Source: a virus. From it: a DNA stretch of 39,319 nucleotides. The stretch is taken from positions 1 to 39,319 of IMG/VR virus record IMGVR_UViG_3300032271_001160; one strand, 5' to 3'. The notes under the pieces were generated by a model, which was given only the letters and a program-made list of their open reading frames with translations, searched no databases and was not told the DNA's origin. The position numbers were made by a program, and so were the translations under genes. Position 1 is the first letter of the stretch, and every line of letters begins with the position of its first letter. Below, in pieces: positions 1 to 6,809 of this stretch.

Positions 1-123
1 GCACCATACCGGAGGCTCAGACTGTGAGAACTCCCAGTGCTTGCCTGCTGGCCAACTCGGTGACGGTTCGCGTGGCCAGCTACACCAACAACCGAGGCGT
101 CAGAACACCCAACTACACAGACA
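1..123. repeat. Direct terminal repeat, left copy
   Basis: The first 123 bases recur exactly as the last 123 bases. The repeat begins within the end of the connector gene and runs into the head-closure gene, so joining the ends restores two intact overlapping genes. This is what a circular molecule, or a circularly permuted phage genome, gives after assembly. A short genuine terminal redundancy is possible but less likely because the repeat lies inside genes rather than at terminase. Confidence 0.95.
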
Positions 124-347
124 AGACCTACCCGGCGAGTGTCCAGCCTGGTGCGGGTGGCGACGGTGACGCACACCTGCAAGAGCTTGGCGACACAGCG
201 TATCGCGTCTACCTGCTCAGCGATCCAGGGGCCAAAGCGGGCGACCTGGTGACGTGGGGCTCACGGACACTCAGCGTGCTCGCCGTTGCCAACGATCGGG
301 CGGGCCGGGGCGTCTGCTACCGGCTTGATTGTCAAGAGGTGCGGTGA
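24..347 (+). CDS. Head-closure / head-tail adaptor protein
   Basis: A 107-residue protein that probably docks under the connector and closes the filled head before tail attachment (SPP1 gp16-like stopper role). The GTG start at 24 overlaps the TGA of the connector gene (GTGA) when the circle is closed, with a GGAGG ribosome site at 11-15. The protein is beta-rich, with the typical pattern of a short N-terminus, an exposed loop rich in Gly and Asp (about residues 43-50) and a C-terminal segment around TWGSRTLSVLAV. The call rests on position between the connector and the gp10-like genes plus length; sequence similarity alone is weak. Confidence 0.65.
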   Translation: MRTPSACLLANSVTVRVASYTNNRGVRTPNYTDKTYPASVQPGAGGDGDAHLQELGDTAYRVYLLSDPGAKAGDLVTWGSRTLSVLAVANDRAGRGVCYRLDCQEVR

Positions 348-781
348 TGCCGGGCGGCGGGAACGGTGCGTTTGAGTGGCACGGCGACGAGGCCATGCGG
401 CTGATCCAGACCGAGCTAGGCAAACGGTTGGCAGCAGCAGCAATCACAGTACAGAACCACGCGAAACAGTTGCTGAGTGTGGAAGGCACCGGGGTTCACA
501 AGGCCGAACACGAGCACCATGTTGCCGCACCCAAGCGACGAGTGGCCGCCAAGCATGCCAAGCGTGCAAAGAAAATCTCACGCACGGCTAAACGGCTCAG
601 CAAAAAAGCGGCTCGCGTCAGCCAGCGACTCAGTAAGGTAACGGCCAAGATCCGCAAACCAACCGTCAAACGCATCAAACGCATCAACAAAAGCGTTGGC
701 AAGATTAGCAAACGAGCGACCCGCAACATCGCCAAAAAACTGAAACGACCACGTTCGCGCCGTCGCCGTCGATCGACCTAA
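347..781 (+). CDS. gp10-like N-terminal half fused to histone-like basic tail
   Basis: 144 residues from the ATG at 347, which overlaps the preceding TGA (TGATG) and follows an AGAGGTG ribosome site. Residues up to about 50 (FEWHGDEAMRL ... AKQLLSVEGTG) look like the N-terminal half of HK97 gp10-type tail-joining proteins. The remaining ~90 residues are extremely rich in Lys and Arg, resembling histone H1-like or nucleoid-associated tails, and end in an arginine run before TAA at 779-781. The C-terminal half of the gp10 family appears in the next ORF in the same reading frame, with no other stop between. It may be a split gene, a readthrough protein or a new DNA-binding protein built on a gp10 fragment. 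Confidence 0.7.
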   Translation: MPGGGNGAFEWHGDEAMRLIQTELGKRLAAAAITVQNHAKQLLSVEGTGVHKAEHEHHVAAPKRRVAAKHAKRAKKISRTAKRLSKKAARVSQRLSKVTAKIRKPTVKRIKRINKSVGKISKRATRNIAKKLKRPRSRRRRRST

Positions 782-823
782 CACGCAGCGATCAGCGACC
801 CGCAACCCACAGGACTACCAACG

Positions 824-1168
824 TTGGCAGAACTACACTGGACGCAGATCCGCGCGTTGGTAAAGGCGGGCAAGATCATCCGCACGCCGTCAGGCTCACG
901 AGCCAAGCGAGTCTACGGCGCGTTCCCGAGCAAGCCCGGCCAACCACCTCACAAACAAGTTGGCGTACTGCGTGGCTCCGTGACGTACGAGGTCGCCTAC
1001 TCTGCCAACGGAACATTGATTGCCAGAGTGGGAACTAACATCCTGTATGGCAAATTTTTGGAGTTGGGCACTCGCAAGATGAAAGCCCGGCCCTGGCTCA
1101 AGCGAGCACTCAACGAAAAACGCGGCGACATCCAAGCCATCATGAATCGACCGATGAAAATTAAGTGA
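824..1168 (+). CDS. HK97 gp10-like tail-joining protein, C-terminal half
   Basis: 114 residues. The motif FPSKPGQPPHKQVGVLRGSVTYEV, quoted only as PSKPGQPPHKQ and LRGSV here, followed by VGTNILYGKFLELGTRKMKARP in shortened form (YGKFLELGTRKM), is the C-terminal signature of HK97 gp10-type proteins, which act at the head-tail joint. The family's usual N-terminal helix region is absent here and sits in the preceding ORF. The likely start is TTG at 824 behind AGGA at 811-814. The frame is the same as the upstream ORF and is separated only by TAA at 779-781, so independent re-initiation or stop readthrough are both possible. Confidence 0.75.
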   Translation: MAELHWTQIRALVKAGKIIRTPSGSRAKRVYGAFPSKPGQPPHKQVGVLRGSVTYEVAYSANGTLIARVGTNILYGKFLELGTRKMKARPWLKRALNEKRGDIQAIMNRPMKIK

Positions 1169-1202
1169 CACAACCAGCAACACAAACTGGAGACGCACAC
1201 GC

Positions 1203-1601
1203 ATGGCCCTGCTCAGTAATGCCGCTGGTGAAGGCCAGCTCCTCACCGACATCCTGACCAACGCCAGCACCTGGAAGCTCAGGCTGTACAGCAACAACTA
1301 CACGCCGACCAACGCCGACACCGTCAGCAGCTACACCGAGGCCACCTTCACCGGGTACTCGGCCATCACGCTCACCAGGTCTGTAAGTGGCTCGACGTGG
1401 ACGATCACCAGCAGCAGCTCCCCTGCGTCGGCCAGCTACCCAGCTCAGACCTTCTCGGCCACCAGTGCCCAGACAATCTACGGCTACTACATCACCGACT
1501 CAGGCGGGACCAAGGTGATCTGGGCTGAGAAGTTTGCCAGTGCCATCAGCCTTACTAACCCCAGCAGCTTGAACGTGACACCCGTCGTCACCCTTACCTG
1601 A
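1203..1601 (+). CDS. Phage structural protein of unknown role
   Basis: 132 residues, Ser/Thr/Tyr-rich and beta-like, with the pattern LLTDILTNASTWKLRLYSNN near the start and YPAQTFSATSAQTIYGYYIT later. I recall small proteins with this LRLYSNN...GYYVTDS pattern beside phage tail and fibre genes, but no function is assigned to them. ATG at 1203 follows GGAG at 1190. It opens an accessory block lying between the gp10-like genes and the tail-terminator-like gene, so it could be a decoration or fibre-associated protein. Confidence 0.6.
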   Translation: MALLSNAAGEGQLLTDILTNASTWKLRLYSNNYTPTNADTVSSYTEATFTGYSAITLTRSVSGSTWTITSSSSPASASYPAQTFSATSAQTIYGYYITDSGGTKVIWAEKFASAISLTNPSSLNVTPVVTLT

Positions 1602-1612
1602 TAGGACCACCC

Positions 1613-1807
1613 ATGGAAAATTCATTGATGCGGTTTTTTGAATACAAGCACTTACCACACCACCTGCAACTCGTATCGCAACTGGTTTATGAATTGGCCG
1701 AACAGATGGACAACTTGCCAGAATCGGCAGAAAAAACAGCAGGAATGCGCAAGTTGTTGGAAGCAAAGGACTGTTTTGTTCGTGCCTCATTACCTTTGCC
1801 CGAATAA
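1613..1807 (+). CDS. Acb2/Tad1-like small helical protein (candidate anti-defence)
   Basis: 64 residues. The layout FEYKHLPHHLQ, helix with YELAEQ, then LP, then AEKTAGMRKLLEAKD and a final VRASL resembles the compact two-helix hairpin family of Acb2/Tad1-type phage proteins, where Acb2 sequesters cyclic nucleotides from CBASS and Tad1 sequesters the Thoeris signal. Conservation of the EKTAxxRKLLEAKDxxVRA block is the main evidence, recalled from memory. ATG at 1613 follows AGGACC at 1604; an internal ATG at 1631 is also possible. It sits among structural genes, as such small passengers often do. The ligand, if any, is unknown. Confidence 0.5.
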   Translation: MENSLMRFFEYKHLPHHLQLVSQLVYELAEQMDNLPESAEKTAGMRKLLEAKDCFVRASLPLPE

Positions 1808-1843
1808 TATTGTCACCCTCACATGATTCAAGGGACCAGAACC

Positions 1844-2185
1844 ATGGCAGACGCCGCAACGCCGCAACTTGTGAACTGGGCTAACAGCCGAGTTCGTACT
1901 CTGGCCGACAAGATCAAAGACGTGGAATTGTCGATCGCGTCTTACCAGGCCGACTACACCGCTCAGGGCCTGGCCGCTGTCATCACGGCAGCAGGGCCAA
2001 CCAATAACATCGCCGATGGCTACACCACCGATGGGCGCCAGCCGATTACCGGGAATCAAATTCTGGGTTTTAACGCTTGCCTTACTCAAATCCAGACTGC
2101 GATCACAACGACCGTGGTTCCAGGCGTGGGAAGTCCTCCGTCTCCACTGGTTTCGGCAATCCAGGTTAACGGCTCCAAGAGGTGA
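1844..2185 (+). CDS. Conserved phage structural-region protein, unknown
   Basis: 113 residues from ATG 1844, eight bases after AGGGA; an upstream in-frame ATG at 1823 lacks a ribosome site. An N-terminal amphipathic helix (NWANSRVRTLADKIKDVELSI) is followed by a loop rich in Gly, Thr and Asp containing ADGYTTDGRQPITG, then a second helix. I recall similar proteins with an RVRPLAD-type start near tail genes in other phages but know no function. It belongs to the accessory block just before the tail-spike-like gene. Confidence 0.55.
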   Translation: MADAATPQLVNWANSRVRTLADKIKDVELSIASYQADYTAQGLAAVITAAGPTNNIADGYTTDGRQPITGNQILGFNACLTQIQTAITTTVVPGVGSPPSPLVSAIQVNGSKR

Positions 2186-2188
2186 TTC

Positions 2189-3592
2189 GTGGCCTACGTT
2201 GACTTTTACATGGACGCATCAACTGGAAACGACCTTAACAGCGGATCGTCGTCCGGTTCGCCTGTTATAGTTTCAGGATGCAGCGCAAACAATGTGGCGG
2301 TTTCCGGACCCACATACGTTTGCAGAATAACGGCTGGTTCAGGCACACCCTTCAGCGGTGTTACAGCTGGCCAATGGGCAAGCGTATACCTGTCGTCTGG
2401 CGGGTATACCGTAACAAGTTATATCAGCCAGATTTATCAAGTGAATGGTGGAGGTTCGTCCATTGACCTGTACTACGAGAGTTCTACTCCTCCGAATTGT
2501 TTTGGAAGTGGAGATTTGAGCGGTGCTGGAAATCCCGGATTTACTGGGGTGGCTGGTGCTGTTACTGCGCGAATCGGCGGTCCATGGGCATCTTTGAATA
2601 TTACCAGACTATCAGCCGCAGGATCATACGCAGGCGGAGCAGTAGGTGGAACTTATTATACGTCAGCATTCCTATTTTTGAATGTGCGGGTTAATGTAAA
2701 ATCGGGAACATATTCAAACAGTTCTCAGCTGACTTTACCTAGCGGCAGCAACATAAGGGGAATTGCGGGTGCATCCGTTCGCCCTATATGCTGGCGAGGA
2801 TACGCGACATCGCCTGGAGATTTGGACAATGCCGCCAACCCTGGCACGCATCCCGTATTTTCATTTAGCAGTACGGCGAATCTGATCATCCCAAGCTACA
2901 CACGATTAGAAAATATCGATATCACGACAACGGGAACCGCGAATCCTCTAATACCTGTGACTGAGTTAGGCGTAATGATGACTCGTTGTCGGGTCACGGC
3001 GACCAACTCGGCGATTACGATCTCTGGAACTGCTCCAGGCTTTAATGCGTGGGCGTGCTATTTTACTACTACGTCAACAACAGTTGCCTTAGTCAACTGT
3101 AACACCAATAACAATCAGCCGACATTTAATCAGTGCGTGTTTCAAGGTGGTCTATATAACGTAAATATGGCTTACAACGGCAGTTTCAATGAATGCCTGT
3201 TTAGAAACTCGTCTTCGCATCTGGTGTATTGCACTCAAATTGGAATGATATCTCAGTTCTACAGATGTACGTTCTATAACAGCGGAGCATCGTCTGATGC
3301 CATCCATTTGAGCGGAATAAATGCTCAGTATCTTACAGTGGCTTATTGTATTTTTGCCAATATTTCACGTTACGCAATAAACGTAACGGACACGGCTTTT
3401 GTGGGATGTCGGATCATAGGTCCAGACTACTACAGTATCACAAGCGGCCAGCTCAACGGGGTGTATGAGAGCTACCAGCACGCCGCGATCACCGAAAGCG
3501 CAAGCCCGTTCACCAGTGCCAGCACCAACGACTTCACACTGGTCAGCACTTCCACGGCCGTGACGCAAACCTTTGTTTTCGAGATGCCGTAA
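2189..3592 (+). CDS. Beta-helix tail spike / adhesin-like protein
   Basis: 467 residues starting at GTG 2189, three bases after the previous stop, with AAGAGGTG upstream. The N-terminus YVDFYMDASTGNDLNSGSSSGSP resembles (in the DASTGND-NSG pattern) the opening of parallel beta-helix proteins of the pectate-lyase/right-handed beta-helix type. Later residues show regularly spaced short strands with Asn, Cys and aromatic ladders (for example CRVTATNSAITISG, YNVNMAYNGSFNECLF), the usual beta-helix pattern. It probably binds or processes the host surface. The middle, about 2,250-3,420, is visibly more A+T-rich with A/T-ending codons than neighbours, which suggests recent acquisition. No catalytic residues could be assigned. 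Confidence 0.65.
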   Translation: MAYVDFYMDASTGNDLNSGSSSGSPVIVSGCSANNVAVSGPTYVCRITAGSGTPFSGVTAGQWASVYLSSGGYTVTSYISQIYQVNGGGSSIDLYYESSTPPNCFGSGDLSGAGNPGFTGVAGAVTARIGGPWASLNITRLSAAGSYAGGAVGGTYYTSAFLFLNVRVNVKSGTYSNSSQLTLPSGSNIRGIAGASVRPICWRGYATSPGDLDNAANPGTHPVFSFSSTANLIIPSYTRLENIDITTTGTANPLIPVTELGVMMTRCRVTATNSAITISGTAPGFNAWACYFTTTSTTVALVNCNTNNNQPTFNQCVFQGGLYNVNMAYNGSFNECLFRNSSSHLVYCTQIGMISQFYRCTFYNSGASSDAIHLSGINAQYLTVAYCIFANISRYAINVTDTAFVGCRIIGPDYYSITSGQLNGVYESYQHAAITESASPFTSASTNDFTLVSTSTAVTQTFVFEMP

Positions 3593-5098
3593 GTGGCAAC
3601 GCTCACCAGCTACCTTACACCGGGGCCATTTCAGCCGGGCAGCAGTACCGACCGCCGCACCACGTATCGCGCACCTGGGCCGCTCCAGCCTCAGCTCGTC
3701 ACCAGCGTCACCTACAACGTCACCGGCTCGGGTGGGCTTACCCTGGGAGGTACGGCGACAGCTAGCCTGGCGTACTCAGTCACCGGCTCTGGTGGCCTGA
3801 CACTGGGAGGCACCGCGACCAGCTCGGCCGCGTACAGCATCACCGGGTCGGGTGGCCTGGTACTGGGCGGGACGGTCTCAACCGCTCCAGCCTTCAGCGT
3901 GGTCGGCTCGGGTGGACTCACGCTTTCCGGCTCTGGCAGCATCTCGAGCGCGTACACGATCACCGCCAACGGTGGCTTAACGTTGGCTGGCACCGCGACC
4001 AGCTCGGCCAGCTACACGATCACTGCCAACGGTGGCTTGACGCTCGGCGGCTCGGCAACATCAAGACTGGCATTCAACGTGACCGCCTCCGGCGGGCTCA
4101 CGTTAGGTGGTTCGGCAACGAGCGTGCTGGCGTTTAGCGTGGTGGCCAGTGGTGGCCTGACGTTGGCAGGCTCGGCAACCGTCGCACTGGTCACCCCGGA
4201 AGACCTTTATGAATCGTTGGTGCTGACGTGTTACGGATCACCAACGCTCACCAGCCTGTTTGGCCGTATTGGCTGGTTGTGGATTGAGGAAGCCCCAGAC
4301 GGTGAGCAGTTTCCCTACGCGGTGCTTTCGCAACCTGACAGCGATCTATCGTTTGAAACTTTCAGCAACGATGGCACAGAACCAGCGATCGAATCGGCCA
4401 CGTACCAGATCAGCATTTTCAGCCAGGACCGCCAGTTAAACCGCACGATCTCGGCCGCGATCAACACGTTGCTAGACTCGGCCGCACTCAACCACAACGA
4501 CGGGTACCTGATGGGCCTGCGTATTGAGTCGCAAACCGATTTGCTTGACCCCGATCGCGGGCCGCAAGGTGTGGACGTGTGGCAGCGAGTGGTCAGGCTC
4601 GACGTACGCGACGGACACAACCAGACGGTGGTTACCGCGATTTACACGCCAACGCCAGCCGCAACCGACCTTGCCGACGCATTGATTGCCATGCTCGCCA
4701 GTGACAGCACGTTGGCAGGTTCGGACTATTTCGGCCGGTCAGATTGGCTCTGGATTCAGGAAGCACCAGACGGGCAAGCCCTACCCTATGCGGTGTTGAT
4801 GCAAAAGGAAAGCAAACGACACCAGGAAAGCAACGCCAACGACGGCACGCGGCCTGTAATCGAAGACTCAACCTACGAGCTCCACGTCTTTGCATCCTCT
4901 CGTGCGATCTGCCGGACGTTGGGCGAACGAATCGGCTCGTTGGTAGACGGGGCAGCGATCACGTTTGGTGACGGCTACCCGATGTATTTGAGACGACAGA
5001 GCGACACGGACACCCTCGACGACGACCGTTCCCGGCTCGGTGCCGACGTATGGCGCAGAGTCGTTACCCTCACGGCCATCACCGGCCACACGGAGTGA
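3593..5098 (+). CDS. Repeat protein with duplicated tail-terminator-like domain
   Basis: 501 residues starting at GTG 3593 directly after the preceding TAA. Residues 39-198 are eight tandem 20-residue units of the form SxGGLTLGGTAT. Residues ~203-343 and ~359-501 are two copies of one domain: each has an SDYFGR/TSLFGR-type start, WLWIxEAPDG, PYAV, NDGT, an Rx2-helix, DGY, and VWxRVV. This domain resembles DUF3168-type tail-completion (tail terminator) proteins, which cap the tail tube at the head-proximal end, and the gene lies one gene before the tube protein, as expected. Fusion of two copies and a glycine-rich repeat leader is unusual. Confidence 0.6.
   Translation: MATLTSYLTPGPFQPGSSTDRRTTYRAPGPLQPQLVTSVTYNVTGSGGLTLGGTATASLAYSVTGSGGLTLGGTATSSAAYSITGSGGLVLGGTVSTAPAFSVVGSGGLTLSGSGSISSAYTITANGGLTLAGTATSSASYTITANGGLTLGGSATSRLAFNVTASGGLTLGGSATSVLAFSVVASGGLTLAGSATVALVTPEDLYESLVLTCYGSPTLTSLFGRIGWLWIEEAPDGEQFPYAVLSQPDSDLSFETFSNDGTEPAIESATYQISIFSQDRQLNRTISAAINTLLDSAALNHNDGYLMGLRIESQTDLLDPDRGPQGVDVWQRVVRLDVRDGHNQTVVTAIYTPTPAATDLADALIAMLASDSTLAGSDYFGRSDWLWIQEAPDGQALPYAVLMQKESKRHQESNANDGTRPVIEDSTYELHVFASSRAICRTLGERIGSLVDGAAITFGDGYPMYLRRQSDTDTLDDDRSRLGADVWRRVVTLTAITGHTE
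3707..4186 (+). repeat. Eight tandem 60-bp repeats inside a tail gene
   Basis: Eight in-frame units of 60 bp, each encoding about 20 residues with the core GGLTL. Copies differ at third positions and at several residues, so they are old or under selection rather than freshly expanded. They could change number by recombination and so change the length of a surface-exposed rod. Confidence 0.85.
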
Positions 5099-5104
5099 TT
5101 AGCT

Positions 5105-5635
5105 ATGGCGAATGTGACCGGCTCTGGTTCGATTCAATTGAATGACACGTTCACGTACTCGTCTGGTTTCAACACCGGGCAGAGCGTGAGCCAGACACGA
5201 ACCATCGCATCCAACAGCCTGACCAACGGTTCGGCAGCCGACCAAATCAACCTTGTTGGTGCGGTGCGTTTGACGTTTACGGCCTCGACCGCGCAAACCA
5301 TCGACCTCACCACGGCACTGCTCGATCCTTCGGGCTCGGCGGTTGCGTTCGCACGGATCAAGCGGCTGCTTTTTAAGGTGGTCAGCCCCACCACTGACGG
5401 TGCTTACGTGCAGGTCAAGCAGGGTGCCAGCAACGGATGCACCAACATCATCGACGCTGGTTCTGGTACTGGGCTCAAGGTGCTGACCCCCACGGCCAAC
5501 AATGACGCGGGCTTGGCCCTGGTCTGCATCAATACCACCGGGTACGCAATCACCAGCACCAACAAGACGCTTTTACTGACACCCTCCGCACACGCGATTG
5601 TGCTCGACATCATCGCGGATGGATGCGACGCCTAA
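5105..5635 (+). CDS. Tail-associated structural protein, unknown
   Basis: 176 residues, nearly all beta-like and Thr/Ser/Ala-rich with few charges, typical of a virion protein. ATG at 5105 lies seven bases after the previous stop. Features include LNDTFTYSSG at the start, a run of LTFTASTAQTIDLTTALLD and a Cys near the C-terminus. The position between the tail-terminator-like gene and the tail tube gene suggests a tail or decoration subunit; I do not recognise a named family. Confidence 0.6.
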   Translation: MANVTGSGSIQLNDTFTYSSGFNTGQSVSQTRTIASNSLTNGSAADQINLVGAVRLTFTASTAQTIDLTTALLDPSGSAVAFARIKRLLFKVVSPTTDGAYVQVKQGASNGCTNIIDAGSGTGLKVLTPTANNDAGLALVCINTTGYAITSTNKTLLLTPSAHAIVLDIIADGCDA

Positions 5636-5668
5636 TTCACACACAACACAGAAAGGGGACTCGCCTAA

Positions 5669-6100
5669 ATGGCCAAACAAAATTTGACAGGCAAGGCCGG
5701 ATATTTCAAGACGGGCGGCAGTGGCGGCGCGAAAATGAATATCACCAAGTGGTCTGCATCCACTGAGGTGAAGATGGCCGACACTACCGACAGTGCCGAC
5801 TTCGACGCAACAACCGGCCTGATCTGGAACACGCAACTACCCGCGTCTGCAAAATTAAGCATTGACGTTGAAGGCAACTACGACGTCAACGGTACGCAAG
5901 CACCGCTCATTTCCGCCTTACTCAATGGTGCGTCACCGTTGGTGGTTGCCGAGCTCGGGTTGACCGCCTCGCTGGTCTACGGCTACGGATCGTTCAACGT
6001 CACAAACTTCAAGCCCGACTCGCCCGTTGAAGACACGGTGACGTTTACCGCCACCCTGGTCAGCAACGGCAAGTGGAACCAGGGAGTTAGCGCCCCATAA
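5669..6100 (+). CDS. Major tail tube protein (putative)
   Basis: 143 residues. The pattern of a short N-terminal arm (GKAGYFKTGGSGG), a beta sandwich with EVKMADTTDSADFDATTG, and the closing VEDTVTFTATLVSNGKW is what tail tube proteins show, the last strand being the inner-tube strand. It is immediately followed by the two-frame tail chaperone genes and the tape measure, the conserved siphophage order. ATG at 5669 follows GAAAGGGG at 5651. It overlaps the next gene by one base. Confidence 0.7.
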   Translation: MAKQNLTGKAGYFKTGGSGGAKMNITKWSASTEVKMADTTDSADFDATTGLIWNTQLPASAKLSIDVEGNYDVNGTQAPLISALLNGASPLVVAELGLTASLVYGYGSFNVTNFKPDSPVEDTVTFTATLVSNGKWNQGVSAP

Positions 6101-6561
6101 TGTCAAACCTCACCACCCTCACTGGCTCGGCTCGCACCGTCGTTCTGGCGGGCGAGTCCTACCAGGTTTATCCGCTCACGTTGGCAGACCTTGGCGAACT
6201 GCAAGCGTGGCTCGACACGCAGCTACCCGACCCGTTGGCACTGGTACGCAAGCACATCGACGCTGCCAACGTGCCGATGGAACAAGCCAAATTCCTGTAC
6301 GCTGAGGCGCTCAAAGAAGCCAGCAAGACCCGAATACATCTATCGTCGCCCGAGGCGTTGCCGTACATCAACGGTGCCAACGGTGTGATCGAGCTGTTGT
6401 TCCTGGCCATCCGCAAGGGGCGGCCGAACTGGTCGCGCGATCAAGCACGCACAGTGTTTGAAAGCCTGACACCTGCCGACATTCAACGTCTCCAGTCGCT
6501 CACTGAACTTGACCAGGTGGTGCCCGAGGCAGACGCGGGGGAAGCCAAAGCGGCTGGGTGA
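6100..6561 (+). CDS. Tail assembly chaperone, gpG-like
   Basis: 153 residues, alpha-helical. It starts at ATG 6100 using the last A of the tube gene's TAA. It lies between the tail tube and tape measure genes, as gpG-type chaperones do; they coat the tape measure during tail assembly. The next ORF is in the -1 frame, overlaps by four bases (GTGA) and is open upstream of its GTG to at least base 6,516, so a gpG-gpGT type -1 frameshift is possible. The nearest homopolymeric candidate is GGGGGAA at 6,537-6,543. Confidence 0.7.
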   Translation: MSNLTTLTGSARTVVLAGESYQVYPLTLADLGELQAWLDTQLPDPLALVRKHIDAANVPMEQAKFLYAEALKEASKTRIHLSSPEALPYINGANGVIELLFLAIRKGRPNWSRDQARTVFESLTPADIQRLQSLTELDQVVPEADAGEAKAAG

Positions 6562-6809
6562 AACGGTTCACGCCTGGCCGCTCGTCCATAGATTGGTGGA
6601 CGCTGTACCACAACCTCTTGTCTGGCGAGTTCCGACCGTGGACCCCGGACCAGATTGGCAAACTCACGCCAACGCAACTCAACGCCATGGGCCACGCTAA
6701 ACCGCCCGCACCCAACGCGATTACCACGGCCGAACAATACGAGGCCATGTTGGCACGCCGAGAACGCGAACGTCAACATTGGGAGATGATGCGTGTTCAA
6801 ACTCGCTGA
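6558..6809 (+). CDS. Tail assembly chaperone, gpT-like second frame
   Basis: 83 residues if started at GTG 6558, which overlaps the TGA of the gpG-like gene. The motif WWTLYHNLLSGEFRPWTPDQIGKLT, recognisable from RPWTPDQIGKLTPTQL, is typical of the second-frame chaperone domain that binds the tape measure. It can be made alone from GTG or as an extension of the gpG-like product by -1 slippage. The C-terminal part is charged (RRERERQHWEMM). Its end overlaps the tape measure gene by 17 bases. Confidence 0.65.
   Translation: MKRFTPGRSSIDWWTLYHNLLSGEFRPWTPDQIGKLTPTQLNAMGHAKPPAPNAITTAEQYEAMLARRERERQHWEMMRVQTR

Noticed and set aside
1-123. Terminal repeat as a true packaged terminal redundancy
   Set aside because: It falls inside overlapping head genes rather than near terminase and is of a length typical of assembly overlap of a circle.
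3707-4186. CRISPR-like repeat array
   Set aside because: The repeats are 60 bp, have no unique spacers and are in frame in a protein.
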